Assembly: GCA_002838205.1 (NCBI GenBank)
Contig: CP017950.1
Coordinates: forward strand, 1,618,858-1,682,857
Direction: 5' to 3'
Origin: Tenericutes bacterium MZ-XQ
GTDB lineage: Bacteria > Bacillota_I > Bacilli_A > Acholeplasmatales > Acholeplasmataceae
DNA: 64,000 bases
Shown: positions 1 through 9,164 of the stretch, in pieces
Position numbering within the stretch: position 1 is the first letter of the stretch
How the letters are laid out: each line of letters opens with the position of its first letter
Program-made: the position numbers and the translations under genes
The notes under the pieces: model-generated
Databases searched by the model: none
What the model was told of the DNA's origin: nothing
Seen by the model: only the letters and a program-made list of their open reading frames with translations

Positions 1-469
1 TTCTGATAACTTCTTTTCCATGAAGCATCTTTGTTTTTCCATCAGCAACAAATCCTTGTTTCTCATAAAAACCTACCGACTTCTTACTACTTCCAAGTAC
101 CCATAATGATAGTTTAGAATATTTGTTCAACTCTTTATAACAAACTTCCATTAGTCTTTGTCCAATACCTAATCCTTGATACTCCTTTAATATATATATT
201 GCCATTATTTCACCTGTATCATCAAGATCTTCATCTCGTGACTCGAGGTAGCAGCTGAATCCTATAATCTTATTATCTACAATAGCAACATATGTGTTCT
301 CTGGATAGTCTTTTGCTAATTGTATATTATTTTCAAGGGATAATCTTGCCATAACATCATCAGGAAAAAGACCGGTATATGTTTCAATCCAGCTTTGATA
401 ATGAACATACCCTTTTCCTTCAGCATCTTCAGCTGTAGCTTTTCTAATAATTGTAACCAAATTTATCAT
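1..469 (-). CDS. GNAT family N-acetyltransferase (3' end cut by window edge)
   Basis: I translated this by hand, because the frame runs off the window edge without a stop. It reads MINLVTIIRKATAEDAEGKG and continues through IMAIYILKEYQGLGIGQRLM, the acetyl-CoA binding motif A (Q/RxxGxG/A) of GCN5-related acetyltransferases, then FYEKQGF near the C-terminus. These proteins acetylate amines of small molecules or proteins; the substrate cannot be told. The ATG at 469 touches the AAAGGG ribosome site, so the in-frame TTG at 460, nine bases after it, is an equally good start. Only the last few residues seem to be missing. Confidence 0.85.
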   Translation of the reverse strand, partial: MINLVTIIRKATAEDAEGKGYVHYQSWIETYTGLFPDDVMARLSLENNIQLAKDYPENTYVAIVDNKIIGFSCYLESRDEDLDDTGEIMAIYILKEYQGLGIGQRLMEVCYKELNKYSKLSLWVLGSSKKSVGFYEKQGFVADGKTKMLHGKEVIR

Positions 470-512
470 CCCTTTTTATAAGTAATGTTAAATCAAAATA
501 TAAATTAAATCA

Positions 513-1241
513 CTAACCAATAAATATGTAATACGTTAATAACGTAAATAATACACTATATAATGTTCCTAATAAAAAATACTCACCAAACTGAGTTTCT
601 GACAATTTCTTGAATCGCGCAACTGATTTTGCAGCGATGATAAATCCAACAGAACCGATATTCCCAGAAACCAAAAACACAAAAATTAGAATTCTTTCCA
701 TAATTCCAATTAATCCACCTGCATTTTTGTGACCATCATCAATAGTTTGATTTTCTGGTTTGTAGTTTTCAAACAAAATACCAAATATAATATTTGCTGT
801 TCTTCCTAACAACAATATGATTAATATATATAGCAAATATGAATTATCAATAGATATCCATTCCAGTATAGAAAAATTATTGACTATATATTCGGACACA
901 AAATACAGAATTAAAATATGTATGGTTTGATCTAGTAGAAACAATTGTTTTTTTAAGCCATCATATTTTTTATTTAACTTAATTTTTATAACATCTATTA
1001 CCCCATGTGTTAGAAATGCACAAATAACAATTAAGTAATCAATTACATCATTGCTAACAAAAAGAGTAAAAACTAATGAGGATACTATAATATATAATAA
1101 AACATGTTTAAACATCTCTGTTTTATAAAATTTTAATGTCAAGAGTTTTTGGTTCGCTTTCATCTCAACTTTTGTATCATTTTGTAAATAGAAATCAGAT
1201 AAAAAATGGAATATCAATAAAAGATTAAAAATCATTTTCAT
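513..1241 (-). CDS. DUF3307 family membrane protein
   Basis: 242 residues with about six hydrophobic segments. The N-terminus contains HFLSDFYLQND and the middle has LTHGVIDVIKIK and LLDQTIHILIL, polar residues within membrane helices that mark DUF3307. Function is unknown. It overlaps the end of the upstream satD-like gene by 17 bases, so the two are very likely co-translated; DUF3307 and SatD neighbours recur in Firmicutes (recalled, not checked). Expression should follow the repeat-rich promoter upstream of satD. Confidence 0.8.
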   Translation of the reverse strand: MKMIFNLLLIFHFLSDFYLQNDTKVEMKANQKLLTLKFYKTEMFKHVLLYIIVSSLVFTLFVSNDVIDYLIVICAFLTHGVIDVIKIKLNKKYDGLKKQLFLLDQTIHILILYFVSEYIVNNFSILEWISIDNSYLLYILIILLLGRTANIIFGILFENYKPENQTIDDGHKNAGGLIGIMERILIFVFLVSGNIGSVGFIIAAKSVARFKKLSETQFGEYFLLGTLYSVLFTLLTYYIFIG

Positions 1242-1905
1242 CCTCCTCTTTTGTAATTTCTTTTGTGATCATATTCATTACACTCATATAATTGACATAT
1301 TTGGCTGAATTATATTTTCCAAATATTGTAGAAACGCTTTGTTTAAAATCGTTTGCTACATCCTTATAAACAAACTTATCTTGGAAACCGTAATTTTCAA
1401 TGGTATATTTTATCAAATCTATTTGCTTTTCTGTCCAGTTTATTTTTATTGAATAACATAAATCTAATATTATATTCACTCGGTTGTTAAGATGTTCATT
1501 TTCAGAAATCACATATATGTTTGAATAATATTCTTGTTTGTTTTTTGAATTTTTCATCTTTACATCATCAATAGCTCTTCTAGCATTCCACCATGCTTCC
1601 CCATCACTTTTATATGGAGAGTCTAAATAACCATGATCAAATACAATATTTCCTATTCCGATACCAAATCTTAATTTTGTTGGATACATTTCTAATTCAA
1701 TTTTATGAATTATTTCTAATAGAAAATTCCCCTTTTGGAATAGTGCTTGGAATTCATCACCAAGTGTTATTGCCAGCTTTTTTTTCATTACTCCTTCATA
1801 TTTTTCATTCAATATATTTAAGTAATTTTCTAATTTTTCTTGTATCCTTGTTCTTTCTTCTAACGATTTCGATGACATAATGTCTCCAATTAATGCAAAA
1901 TACAT
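1225..1905 (-). CDS. SatD family protein
   Basis: 226 residues. The N-terminal YFALIGDIMSSKSLEER and the later ITLGDEFQALFQ, with RFGIGIG following, are typical of the SatD family, named after the sat operon of Streptococcus mutans. Two acidic-containing strands separated this way resemble nucleotide-cyclase folds, but this is my inference only. The C-terminal 70 residues (about 155-220) look like a helix-turn-helix domain, so the protein could bind DNA. A strong AAGGAGGTG ribosome site precedes ATG 1905. It is first gene of a two-gene operon with the DUF3307 protein, behind ordered repeats at 1942-2074 that may be its own operator. Confidence 0.75.
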   Translation of the reverse strand: MYFALIGDIMSSKSLEERTRIQEKLENYLNILNEKYEGVMKKKLAITLGDEFQALFQKGNFLLEIIHKIELEMYPTKLRFGIGIGNIVFDHGYLDSPYKSDGEAWWNARRAIDDVKMKNSKNKQEYYSNIYVISENEHLNNRVNIILDLCYSIKINWTEKQIDLIKYTIENYGFQDKFVYKDVANDFKQSVSTIFGKYNSAKYVNYMSVMNMITKEITKEEDENDF

Positions 1906-1925
1906 GATAACACCTCCTTATATAT

Positions 1926-2074
1926 ATTATACACTATTTTTTTCGCATTTCTATACGAATTTGTTTATTTTTCGCTCCTAGGTGCGAATCCATCTAGTTT
2001 TCGCCTTATTAGCCGAAAACTAACAAATCGTGTAAATACACTTTAAATCGTGTATTTTAAAATGTAATCGTGTA
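1926..2074 (-). promoter_or_regulatory. satD promoter with two sets of phased repeats
   Basis: This lies in the gap 1906-2168, which has no gene. A TATAAT box lies at 1926-1931 on the minus strand. Upstream are three 18-base inverted repeats of form TTCGC-N9-CGAA at 1942-1959, 1971-1988 and 2000-2017, each exactly 29 bases apart. Next come three direct copies of AATCGTGTA at 2026, 2046 and 2066, each exactly 20 bases apart. The first palindrome covers the expected -35 position, so a bound protein would probably repress. Exact spacing suggests cooperative protein binding on one DNA face (20 bp is about two helical turns). Confidence 0.6.
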
Positions 2075-2168
2075 GAAATTTGATGGAAACTCCCGAAAAT
2101 CATTAAAATTAATGCGCTTTTTAGTATCCTTAAATTTATACAAATAGAGAAGCGGCCTTATATAACGC

Positions 2169-2200
2169 AAAAAAAGGCCTGATACAATTGTATCAAACCT
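2169..2200 (-). terminator. Terminator of the tRNA cluster
   Basis: On the minus strand an 11-base stem (with two G-U pairs) around the loop AATT is followed by a run of T residues (A residues at 2169-2174 on the given strand). It lies just beyond tRNA-Gly, the last of four leftward tRNA genes. Confidence 0.85.
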
Positions 2201-2212
2201 ATGCTTTCAATA

Positions 2213-2287
<75 letters not shown>

Positions 2288-2296
2288 TGATTAAAA

Positions 2297-2373
2297 TGGT
2301 CGGGAAGACAGGATTTGAACCTGCGACCTCCTGGTCCCAAACCAGGCGCTCTACCAAGCTAAGCTACTTCCCG
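2297..2373 (-). tRNA. tRNA-Pro (TGG)
   Basis: The acceptor stem pairs 2301-2307 with 2367-2373. The anticodon stem CCTGG/CCAGG closes a loop with anticodon TGG. The 3' CCA is encoded. It lies nine bases from tRNA-Gly and reads the same way. Confidence 0.95.
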
Positions 2374-2381
2374 TTTAAAAA

Positions 2382-2458
2382 TGGCGTACCCAAGAGGACT
2401 TGAACCCCTAACCTTTTGATCCGTAGTCAAACGCTCTATCCAATTGAGCTATGGGTAC
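2382..2458 (-). tRNA. tRNA-Arg (ACG)
   Basis: The acceptor stem pairs 2386-2392 with 2452-2458. The anticodon loop CTACGGA gives ACG, whose A34 is normally deaminated to inosine. The 3' CCA is encoded. Confidence 0.95.
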
Positions 2459-2516
2459 TTCAAAGAGTTTAAATAACTCATATCAAAAACGTATGTCTAC
2501 GTTTGTTTTAAAAAGA

Positions 2517-2592
2517 TGGTGACCCGTACGGGATTCGAACCCGTGAGTGCATGCGTGAAAGGCATGTGAGTTAACCGTTTCTCCAACGGGCC
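2517..2592 (-). tRNA. tRNA-Glu (TTC)
   Basis: The acceptor stem pairs 2521-2527 with 2586-2592 with one G-U pair. The anticodon stem CATGC/GCATG closes a loop with anticodon TTC. The 3' CCA is encoded. First gene of the tRNA cluster. Confidence 0.95.
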
Positions 2593-2612
2593 AATATGCA
2601 ACAGCACATATA

Positions 2613-2640
2613 ATTATACCAATATTTTTCGAATTGTCAA
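2613..2640 (-). promoter_or_regulatory. Promoter of the tRNA cluster
   Basis: The minus strand carries TTGACA (2635-2640), a 16-base spacer and TATAAT (2613-2618), both perfect sigma-70 hexamers, 20 bases before tRNA-Glu. Confidence 0.85.
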
Positions 2641-2699
2641 GGCTATTAAAAAAGTTTTTTTGTTTTTTTTACATGAGTCAATATGTGCTGTATATTTGA

Positions 2700-3245
2700 T
2701 TAAAAAAGGATGCTTTCAAGTAGTGCTTTTGCTTTAGTCTCGTCTATCAAATATGTGACAATCTCATATACGAAGTCATAGACAGCACCCGCACCTCTAG
2801 CAGTAATAATATTGCCATCTGTTATGGCTTTTTTATTAGGTAAATAATGACCTTTAGGCATATCTTTTTCACTATCTGTATATGCAGTGAAGTTTTTACC
2901 ATCTAATAATCCTGCTTGTCCTAAAAACCTAGGACCTGCACATATTGCTGCAACTAACTTATTTCTTTGATAAAACTGTGTCACTAAAGATTTAATATTC
3001 ACATCCTGATCAACAATTTGAGCCACATACTTACCACCAGGAACTACAACAAAATCATAGGTATCAATTTCAATTTCATCCATCGTATAATCTGCTATGA
3101 TTTCTTGGCCAAAAGCAGTTTTTATATGCTTTGTATTCTCAAAAGTAAGTGAGTGCATCTCAAATCCAGCTCTAACTAGTAAAGCTCTTGTCGCTAAACT
3201 TTCAACATCTTCCATGTTATGACTAAAAACAATGAGTCCTTTCAT
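2700..3245 (-). CDS. DJ-1/PfpI family protein
   Basis: 181 residues, the usual length for DJ-1/YajL-type proteins. The start MKGLIVFSHNMEDVE has the conserved Glu near residue 14. FVVVPGG is at about 65-71, and the nucleophilic cysteine is in AAICAGP at about residue 101. ITARGAGAVYDF and a C-terminal helix complete the fold. Family members act as glyoxalases, deglycases or redox-linked chaperones; which applies here cannot be told. Its start overlaps the stop of the nucleosidase gene (TAATG), so it is the last gene of a udk-nucleosidase-DJ-1 operon. Confidence 0.85.
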   Translation of the reverse strand: MKGLIVFSHNMEDVESLATRALLVRAGFEMHSLTFENTKHIKTAFGQEIIADYTMDEIEIDTYDFVVVPGGKYVAQIVDQDVNIKSLVTQFYQRNKLVAAICAGPRFLGQAGLLDGKNFTAYTDSEKDMPKGHYLPNKKAITDGNIITARGAGAVYDFVYEIVTYLIDETKAKALLESILF

Positions 3246-3838
3246 TAGAATGCCTCCTTTATTTTTTTGTATATATCATGTAGAATTTTTGCGCCTTGTG
3301 TTTGTTCAAAAGTTTTATATGATTGATAATGATCCTCCATGCCAATGACATCTGAAATAAGTTTCACGCTTATGATTGGAACTTTAAAGTGCCATGCTAC
3401 TTGATATAAGCTCGTTCCTTCCATATCAAAAACTGCTGGTTCTTCAACTTTATCTGTCATAAAATAGTCACCTGTATATAGGTGTCCCGTCTTAGCATTC
3501 GTAAATACTGATTTAACCTTTTCTATAAGATAAGGATTAGATTTAAAGACTTCAGGATATCCAGGAACTTGTCCTTTTTTATAACCAAAAAGACTTAAAT
3601 CAAAATCATGGTAACTTGCTTGATCAATAATGACAATATCATTGACATCATATGCAATATTTCCTCCAGCAAAGCCGATATTAACGATATAGCTGACCTT
3701 ATGATTCGCCATATATTCAGTAAGCTTCATTGCTGCATTTGTCTTGCCTATTCCAGTAATGATCAGGTCGTTTTTATATATGGAATCTTCTAATATATGG
3801 TTGGCTTCTTCATACATTGCAACAGTAAATAATATCAC
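3245..3838 (-). CDS. MTA/SAH nucleosidase-like (purine nucleoside phosphorylase superfamily)
   Basis: 197 residues, shorter than the usual 230 of MtnN. IVNIGFAGG and VNDIVIIDQ match the nucleosidase core. FDMEGTSLYQVAW contains the conserved Met-Glu that binds the ribose, and LISDVIG supplies the catalytic Asp position. The family cleaves adenine from methylthioadenosine or S-adenosylhomocysteine. Being short, it may prefer another nucleoside. It overlaps udk by four bases and the DJ-1 gene by one. Confidence 0.75.
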   Translation of the reverse strand: MILFTVAMYEEANHILEDSIYKNDLIITGIGKTNAAMKLTEYMANHKVSYIVNIGFAGGNIAYDVNDIVIIDQASYHDFDLSLFGYKKGQVPGYPEVFKSNPYLIEKVKSVFTNAKTGHLYTGDYFMTDKVEEPAVFDMEGTSLYQVAWHFKVPIISVKLISDVIGMEDHYQSYKTFEQTQGAKILHDIYKKIKEAF

Positions 3839-4461
3839 TTTCGATCACCTAAAATCTGTTTGATTTTAGTCACGATTAAATCAACTGCGATATCATGTTT
3901 TGTATCATTTGGAATAATGACATCCGCATATCTTTTTGTTGGTTTAATGTATTTATGAAACATCGGTTTTACTGTCGTTTGATATTGAGATATGATGTTA
4001 TCTAGAGTTCTTCCGCGTTCATTCATGTCTCTAAGCATTCTTCTAATAAATCTTGTGTCGTCATCTAACTCAACAAACAAGTTTATATCCGATAGTTCTC
4101 TAATCCTTGAATTTTCTAAAATCAAAATACCTTCAACAATAATAACTTTTTTTGGTTCAATATGTTCTATTCTTTCACTTCTTGTATGATTAACAAAATC
4201 ATATGTTGGCTTATCAATAGGTTCAAAGTGAATGAGTTTTTTTAGATGATGATAAAGAAGATCATTATCTAATGATCTTGGATGGTCATAATTGGTTTTA
4301 AATCGTTCTTCAAGTGGCAAATGCGATTGATCTAGATAATAATCATCATGATTTATAATAATCACATCATTCAATCCTGCTTTATTCAATATTTCTTTTA
4401 CAACCGTACTCTTGCCTGATGCCGAGCCACCAGAGACTAATATCACTAAAGGTTTATCCAT
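3835..4461 (-). CDS. udk: Uridine kinase
   Basis: 208 residues, typical for Udk. The P-loop GGSASGKST is at about residues 11-19. HDDYYLDQSHLP and the uridine-binding NYDHPRSLD follow, with VIIVEGILIL as Walker B. It phosphorylates uridine and cytidine for pyrimidine salvage. First of three overlapping leftward genes. Confidence 0.93.
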   Translation of the reverse strand: MDKPLVILVSGGSASGKSTVVKEILNKAGLNDVIIINHDDYYLDQSHLPLEERFKTNYDHPRSLDNDLLYHHLKKLIHFEPIDKPTYDFVNHTRSERIEHIEPKKVIIVEGILILENSRIRELSDINLFVELDDDTRFIRRMLRDMNERGRTLDNIISQYQTTVKPMFHKYIKPTKRYADVIIPNDTKHDIAVDLIVTKIKQILGDRK

Positions 4462-4470
4462 CTTACACTC

Positions 4471-4782
4471 CTATATTCTACATTCAGGTGCTAATTCTGT
4501 TTGTGTTTCAAAATCAATAATATCGTCATACTCTTTATGCTTTTTATACCAAACGACTGCATATGGACAAGTTGCTACAACTTTATATCCTTTTTCTTTT
4601 GCGAATCTTGACACTTCATGCATGAGTTCACTAGCTATACCTTGACCTCTTAAAGATGGATCGACATAGGTGTGATCGACAACAACAACACCCTCCTTAT
4701 AAAAAGGAAATGTTGCTTCAACAATTTTATTATTCTCTTCATTTAATACATAGATTTTATGGTCTTCTTTAATATAGTTCAT
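4471..4782 (-). CDS. Small GNAT-like N-acetyltransferase (YjdJ type)
   Basis: 103 residues. VDHTYVDPSLRGQGIASELM is the acetyl-CoA loop. ATCPYAVVWYKKHKEYDDII matches the small single-domain acetyltransferases of the YjdJ type, usually 90-100 residues long. The substrate is unknown. It lies nine bases upstream of udk on the same strand and may be the first gene of that operon. Confidence 0.85.
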   Translation of the reverse strand: MNYIKEDHKIYVLNEENNKIVEATFPFYKEGVVVVDHTYVDPSLRGQGIASELMHEVSRFAKEKGYKVVATCPYAVVWYKKHKEYDDIIDFETQTELAPECRI

Positions 4783-4833
4783 GTTTTGTCAACTCCTCGT
4801 AAAAAGTATATCATATTTTTATAAAATGACAAC

Positions 4834-4974
4834 TTATTTATAAATACAACGATTACATATTTTACACAGATTCAATCTATAAATTATTTCTTTTATAAAT
4901 AAATACCTTTTTTATAATAATTTATGCACTTATTTATAATTTTGTATTGCTTTTTGGTATAATTAAACTATAAT
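4834..4974 (+). promoter_or_regulatory. Promoter of the metal ATPase with AT-rich repeats
   Basis: TTGCTT (4947-4952), a 16-base spacer and TATAAT (4969-4974) form a promoter 24 bases before the ATPase gene. Upstream the ten-mer TTATTTATAA occurs at 4834-4843 and 4930-4939, and its reverse complement at 4893-4902. These may bind a metal or peroxide sensor, but the region is so AT-rich that chance is a serious alternative. Confidence 0.5.
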
Positions 4975-4997
4975 AAAAACAACTTCGGAGGTAATAT

Positions 4998-6845
4998 ATG
5001 ACAAAAAAACAACTTATTATTGAAACCAGTTCGGTCATTATATCAATTATATTTATTATAACTGCATTCATATTTCAACATCTTTATGATGATGCTTGGT
5101 TTGTAGTTGCATTATTTGGTCTGTCTTTTGCAATAGGAGGTTATGCTAAAGCAAAAGAAGGTGTACTCGCAACCATTGAAAACAAGTCATTAAATGTAGA
5201 GATTTTAATGATTCTAGCTGCATTAGCTGCATTTTTCGTTGGCAGTTATGAAGAGGGCGCAATCCTTATTTTAATCTTTTCAATCAGTGGTGTTTTAGAA
5301 TCTTATGCTACATCAAAAAGCGAGAAAGAACTAACAAGTTTACTTAAGTTAGCACCAAAGACTGCAATATTGTATGAAGATGGAAATGAGACAGAAGTTC
5401 AAATTCAAAACTTAAAAATTTCTGATCAAGTCATTGTGAAAGTTGGACAGCAAGTTCCTGTAGATGGAAAGATTATAAAAGGTTCTACTTCTTTAGACCA
5501 ATCACCGATTACTGGTGAATATGTTCCTGTAGGAAAACATAAAGGTGATGAGGTTTTTGCTGGATCTATCAATATAGAACAAACAATTATTGTAGAAACA
5601 ACAAAAAGTCCAAAGGACTCTGTGGTTCAGAAAATTGTTGATTTTGTAAAAGAAGCACAGGACAATAAAACAGAGTCACAAACACTTATTAATAAAATCG
5701 AAAAATATTATGTATATTTTGTTATTATATTTGCGGTAGGATTTATGTTTCTTCCACCGCTATTTGGGTGGCTAGATCGTGCTGAATCATTTAGACGAGG
5801 TGTGGTCGTTTTAGTTGTAGGTTCGCCTTGTGCTTTAGTAGCATCAATTACTCCAGCAATGTTAGCGAGTTTATCTAACGCAGCTAAAAAAAGAATTCTT
5901 ATTAAAGGTGGAAAAGCTTTAGAAAACTTAATTGGTATTAAAGCAGTTGTTTTTGATAAAACAGGTACCATTACTTCAGGTGTTCCGAAAGTTGTGGAGA
6001 TTAAAGCGATAAAAAGCGAAAACCTATCTGAGATTAAAAAAATTGTATGCGCCATTGAAAAACAATCCAACCATCCACTTGCAAAAGCTGTGGTTGAACA
6101 CTTAAAAGATTGTGAAGACATTAAAGGGTTAGAAACCAAAGAGATTTCTGGAAAAGGTATGGAAGCAAACTATAAAGATAGCACTTGGAAAGTTGGAAAA
6201 TTTGATGCAAAATCATCTGAGCATTGTGATCGTGCTTTAAAATCAGCAATGCAAAAAGGCTATAGTATGATATATATCATTAAAAACGATGAAATCGTTG
6301 GTTACATCGCTTTAACCGACAGTATTAGAGATAATGTCAAAGAAGTCACCAAAGCGCTTAAAGACCAAAATATAACGCCTGTTTTACTTACCGGTGATCA
6401 TGAGGCTACCGCTAAAATAATTTCTAAAGAGGCTGGCATTGATCACTTTGAAGCAAACTGTATGCCAGAAGATAAAGTTAATCGAATCAAACAGCTTCAA
6501 AAGGATTTAGGTAAAGTACTTATGATTGGTGATGGTATCAATGATGCACCAGCTCTTGCTACTGCTGATGTTGGTGTTGCAATGGGAGCAGGAACTGATG
6601 TATCTTTAGAAACATCTGATATTGTCTTTATGAATAACCAAATCGAAAATCTTCCTCAAACATTATTACTTGCAAAACGTATGAGATCAATAACAATTCA
6701 AAATATTATATTTTCAATAAGTGTTATAGCCCTTCTTATGATTTCTAACGTCTTTGGATTGATAGATTTACCACTTGGTGTAGTTGCACATGAAGGTTCA
6801 ACCATTTTAGTCATTTTGAATAGTTTAAGGTTGTTATTTAAATAG
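4998..6845 (+). CDS. P1B-4 type heavy-metal P-type ATPase (probable Fe2+/Co2+ exporter)
   Basis: 615 residues. The phosphorylated Asp is in DKTGTIT at about residue 320, the TITGE-like actuator motif is SPITGEYVP, and GDGINDAPAL is the hinge. The membrane metal motif is SPC (about 276-278), not CPC, and the last helix carries HEGST (about 598). There is no N-terminal metal-binding domain. SPC plus HEGST and the missing domain define the P1B-4 group, whose studied members export ferrous iron or cobalt; a zinc or cadmium role is less likely. Ribosome site CGGAGG precedes ATG. Monocistronic, with its own terminator. Confidence 0.88.
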   Translation: MTKKQLIIETSSVIISIIFIITAFIFQHLYDDAWFVVALFGLSFAIGGYAKAKEGVLATIENKSLNVEILMILAALAAFFVGSYEEGAILILIFSISGVLESYATSKSEKELTSLLKLAPKTAILYEDGNETEVQIQNLKISDQVIVKVGQQVPVDGKIIKGSTSLDQSPITGEYVPVGKHKGDEVFAGSINIEQTIIVETTKSPKDSVVQKIVDFVKEAQDNKTESQTLINKIEKYYVYFVIIFAVGFMFLPPLFGWLDRAESFRRGVVVLVVGSPCALVASITPAMLASLSNAAKKRILIKGGKALENLIGIKAVVFDKTGTITSGVPKVVEIKAIKSENLSEIKKIVCAIEKQSNHPLAKAVVEHLKDCEDIKGLETKEISGKGMEANYKDSTWKVGKFDAKSSEHCDRALKSAMQKGYSMIYIIKNDEIVGYIALTDSIRDNVKEVTKALKDQNITPVLLTGDHEATAKIISKEAGIDHFEANCMPEDKVNRIKQLQKDLGKVLMIGDGINDAPALATADVGVAMGAGTDVSLETSDIVFMNNQIENLPQTLLLAKRMRSITIQNIIFSISVIALLMISNVFGLIDLPLGVVAHEGSTILVILNSLRLLFK

Positions 6846-6850
6846 TAGTT

Positions 6851-6886
6851 ATAGCAAACTCATCAAATGCGTTTGCTATTTTTTTT
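6851..6886 (+). terminator. Terminator of the metal ATPase gene
   Basis: The nine-base stem ATAGCAAAC/GTTTGCTAT closes an 11-base loop and is followed by eight T residues. Confidence 0.85.
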
Positions 6887-6942
6887 ATTTAGTAATATGA
6901 TAAAGGTAAATTGCGATTATATGATATGTTGAGGTGATACAT

Positions 6943-9129
6943 GTGTTTGATCAATTTTTTATGGTTGTTATTTTTTTGGGAATCATCATTTCTCTTTCAC
7001 TCATCTCTGTTCTATACGCCATCATACTTTTAAAAAAACTAAATAAGATTAAAGTTAATCATGAAAAAATTAATGCGATTGCTTCATATATTAAAGATGG
7101 TGCAATGGCATACATGAAAAGACAATATAAAGTGATGTTTATTGTTGCTTTAGTTGTTGCTATAACTTTAGCTTTAATTGGTTTTATACCATCTTTAAAA
7201 GGTGCTGAAGGAATTGGGTATAGATCTTCTATTACTTTCATCATTGGTGCTTCTTTTTCTGGTTTAGCTGGTTACATCGGTATGCTTGCAGCCGTAAAAG
7301 CAAACCATAAAACGACTGATCAAGCAAGACTTTTCGGTATGTCTCATGCAATTAAAACATCTTTTACAGGTGGTTCTATATTAGGATTAACTGTTGTTGG
7401 TTTAAGTTTATTTGGTTTAACATCTTTGTTTTTTGTCTTTTATACATTATATGGTGGTTTTAAATCTGAAGCTTATGATCAATATCTTGCTTTATCTCAT
7501 GCTATACATATCATTACCGGTTATGGTTTAGGTGCATCTTTGATTGCTTTATTTGGTCGGGTTGGTGGAGGTATTTATACGAAAGCTGCTGATGTAGGTG
7601 CTGATCTAGTAGGTAAAGTAGAATCAAATATCCCTGAAGATGATCCAAGAAATCCTGCTGTCATTGCTGATAACGTTGGTGACAATGTTGGTGATATTGC
7701 TGGCATGGGTTCTGATTTAACAGAATCATATATCGGAACACTGATTTCAGCACTTACACTTGGTTTATATGCATTTGTTAATTTTTCACCTGAAATAGTA
7801 ATTGAACAACCTAGTTTGATTACAGAACCTGCATTATCAAATATACTGTCAGCAGTTATGTTTCCGCTGATTATCGCTTCATTAGGCATCATATCAACAG
7901 TTGTTTCAATCATGATCATGAGAAGAAAAAAATGGAAAGATCCCCAAAAAGCCCTTAATCGTGCAACCTATTTGAATACCTTATTTATGTTATTTTCGTC
8001 TTTACTGATGAGCTTGTTATTATTTGAAGGCAGTAGAGCCTGGATGTTGTTTTTAACAATTGCTGTTGGCTTAGGTGTTGGTATTGGTATTGGCATGATT
8101 GCTGAATACTATACTTCTGATAAACATAAGTATGTCTTAAATATTGTTGAGCAATCTAAAACCGGTGGTGCAACCAACGTCATTGCAGGTTTTAGTGTGG
8201 GTATGAAATCTACTTTTATCACAGTGATGTTACTTGTTACAGGTATTTTATTAGCTTATTTATTCACTCAAGATATCTATGGTATAGCATTAGCTGCAGT
8301 TGGTATGCTTTCAACAGCAGGTATGACTATAAGTGTTGATGCTTATGGACCTATTGTCGATAATGCAGGTGGAATTGCTGAGATGAGTCATCTAGATGAA
8401 AGTGTTAGAAAAATAACTGATCACTTAGATTCTGTAGGTAACACAACTGCTGCAATCGCTAAAGGTTTTTGCATAGGATCAGCTGCACTCACATCCATTG
8501 GTTTATTTTTTGCTTATGAAAAAGCAACAAACCTAACCACATCAGGTGTAGATATATTAAATCCCGGTGTTGTTATTGGTGTCTTTATTGGTGCTATGCT
8601 TCCTTACTTGTTTTCTTCACTTGTCATTAATTCTGTAGGAAAAGCCGCACATCAAATGATTGATGAAGTGAGATTACAATATAAAAATGATCCTGGAATA
8701 CTTAAAGGTACATCTCTCCCAGATTATAAAAAATGTGTAGATATTTCTACACAAGCTGCTTTAAAAGAGATGATTCTACCTTCATTAATCGCTTTGTTGT
8801 CACCTATCATTGCGGGTCTTCTTTTAGGTCCTGAAGGCTTAGGTGGGCTACTCATAGGCGGGTTAGTCTCATCCATGATGTTAGCAATCTTTATGGCAAA
8901 CTCAGGTGGTGCTTGGGACAATGCCAAAAAATATATTGAACAGGGCTATGAAGGAGGTAAAGGAACACTCCTACATAAAGCTACTGTTATAGGTGATACA
9001 GTCGGAGATCCTTTAAAAGATACTGCAGGTCCATCCATGGATATTCTGATAAAACTCATGAGTATTGTTTCACTCATGATTGCACCTATACTCATTCAAA
9101 TAGAGCCCTTATTAAGTTTCTTATTTTAA
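6943..9129 (+). CDS. hppA: Membrane-bound pyrophosphatase, K+-dependent type
   Basis: 728 residues with about 16 membrane helices. The pyrophosphate site motifs [11 protein letters not shown] and [16 protein letters not shown] are present, with C-terminal [15 protein letters not shown]. The enzyme hydrolyses pyrophosphate and pumps H+ or Na+ outward. [11 protein letters not shown] (about residue 500) has Ala where potassium-independent enzymes have Lys, which predicts K+ dependence; whether it moves H+ or Na+ cannot be read. I chose GTG 6943 because GAGGTGA at 6931-6937 lies five bases before it; the GTG at 6934 is inside that site. Confidence 0.93.
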   Translation: MFDQFFMVVIFLGIIISLSLISVLYAIILLKKLNKIKVNHEKINAIASYIKDGAMAYMKRQYKVMFIVALVVAITLALIGFIPSLKGAEGIGYRSSITFIIGASFSGLAGYIGMLAAVKANHKTTDQARLFGMSHAIKTSFTGGSILGLTVVGLSLFGLTSLFFVFYTLYGGFKSEAYDQYLALSHAIHIITGYGLGASLIALFGRVGGGIYTKAADVGADLVGKVESNIPEDDPRNPAVIADNVGDNVGDIAGMGSDLTESYIGTLISALTLGLYAFVNFSPEIVIEQPSLITEPALSNILSAVMFPLIIASLGIISTVVSIMIMRRKKWKDPQKALNRATYLNTLFMLFSSLLMSLLLFEGSRAWMLFLTIAVGLGVGIGIGMIAEYYTSDKHKYVLNIVEQSKTGGATNVIAGFSVGMKSTFITVMLLVTGILLAYLFTQDIYGIALAAVGMLSTAGMTISVDAYGPIVDNAGGIAEMSHLDESVRKITDHLDSVGNTTAAIAKGFCIGSAALTSIGLFFAYEKATNLTTSGVDILNPGVVIGVFIGAMLPYLFSSLVINSVGKAAHQMIDEVRLQYKNDPGILKGTSLPDYKKCVDISTQAALKEMILPSLIALLSPIIAGLLLGPEGLGGLLIGGLVSSMMLAIFMANSGGAWDNAKKYIEQGYEGGKGTLLHKATVIGDTVGDPLKDTAGPSMDILIKLMSIVSLMIAPILIQIEPLLSFLF

Positions 9130-9130
9130 C

Positions 9131-9156
9131 AAAAAAAGGATAATATCCTTTTTTTT
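9131..9156 (+). terminator. Terminator after hppA, probably bidirectional
   Basis: A-rich arm plus GGA, loop TAATA, then TCC and eight T residues. The symmetry lets it serve both hppA and the convergent zinc-ribbon gene ending at 9165. Confidence 0.75.
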
Positions 9157-9164
9157 ATGCGAAA

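Noticed and set aside
2025-2074. Could the AATCGTGTA repeats be a CRISPR array or an origin iteron set?
   Set aside because: Repeats are only nine bases with 11-base gaps and three copies; no cas or replication-initiator gene is near. An operator is simpler.
5708-6139. A 143-residue leftward frame inside the metal ATPase gene
   Set aside because: It is antisense to well-conserved ATPase motifs, with no promoter or ribosome site.
6934-6942. GTG 6934 as hppA start
   Set aside because: It is part of the GAGGTGA ribosome site; GTG 6943 is correctly spaced.
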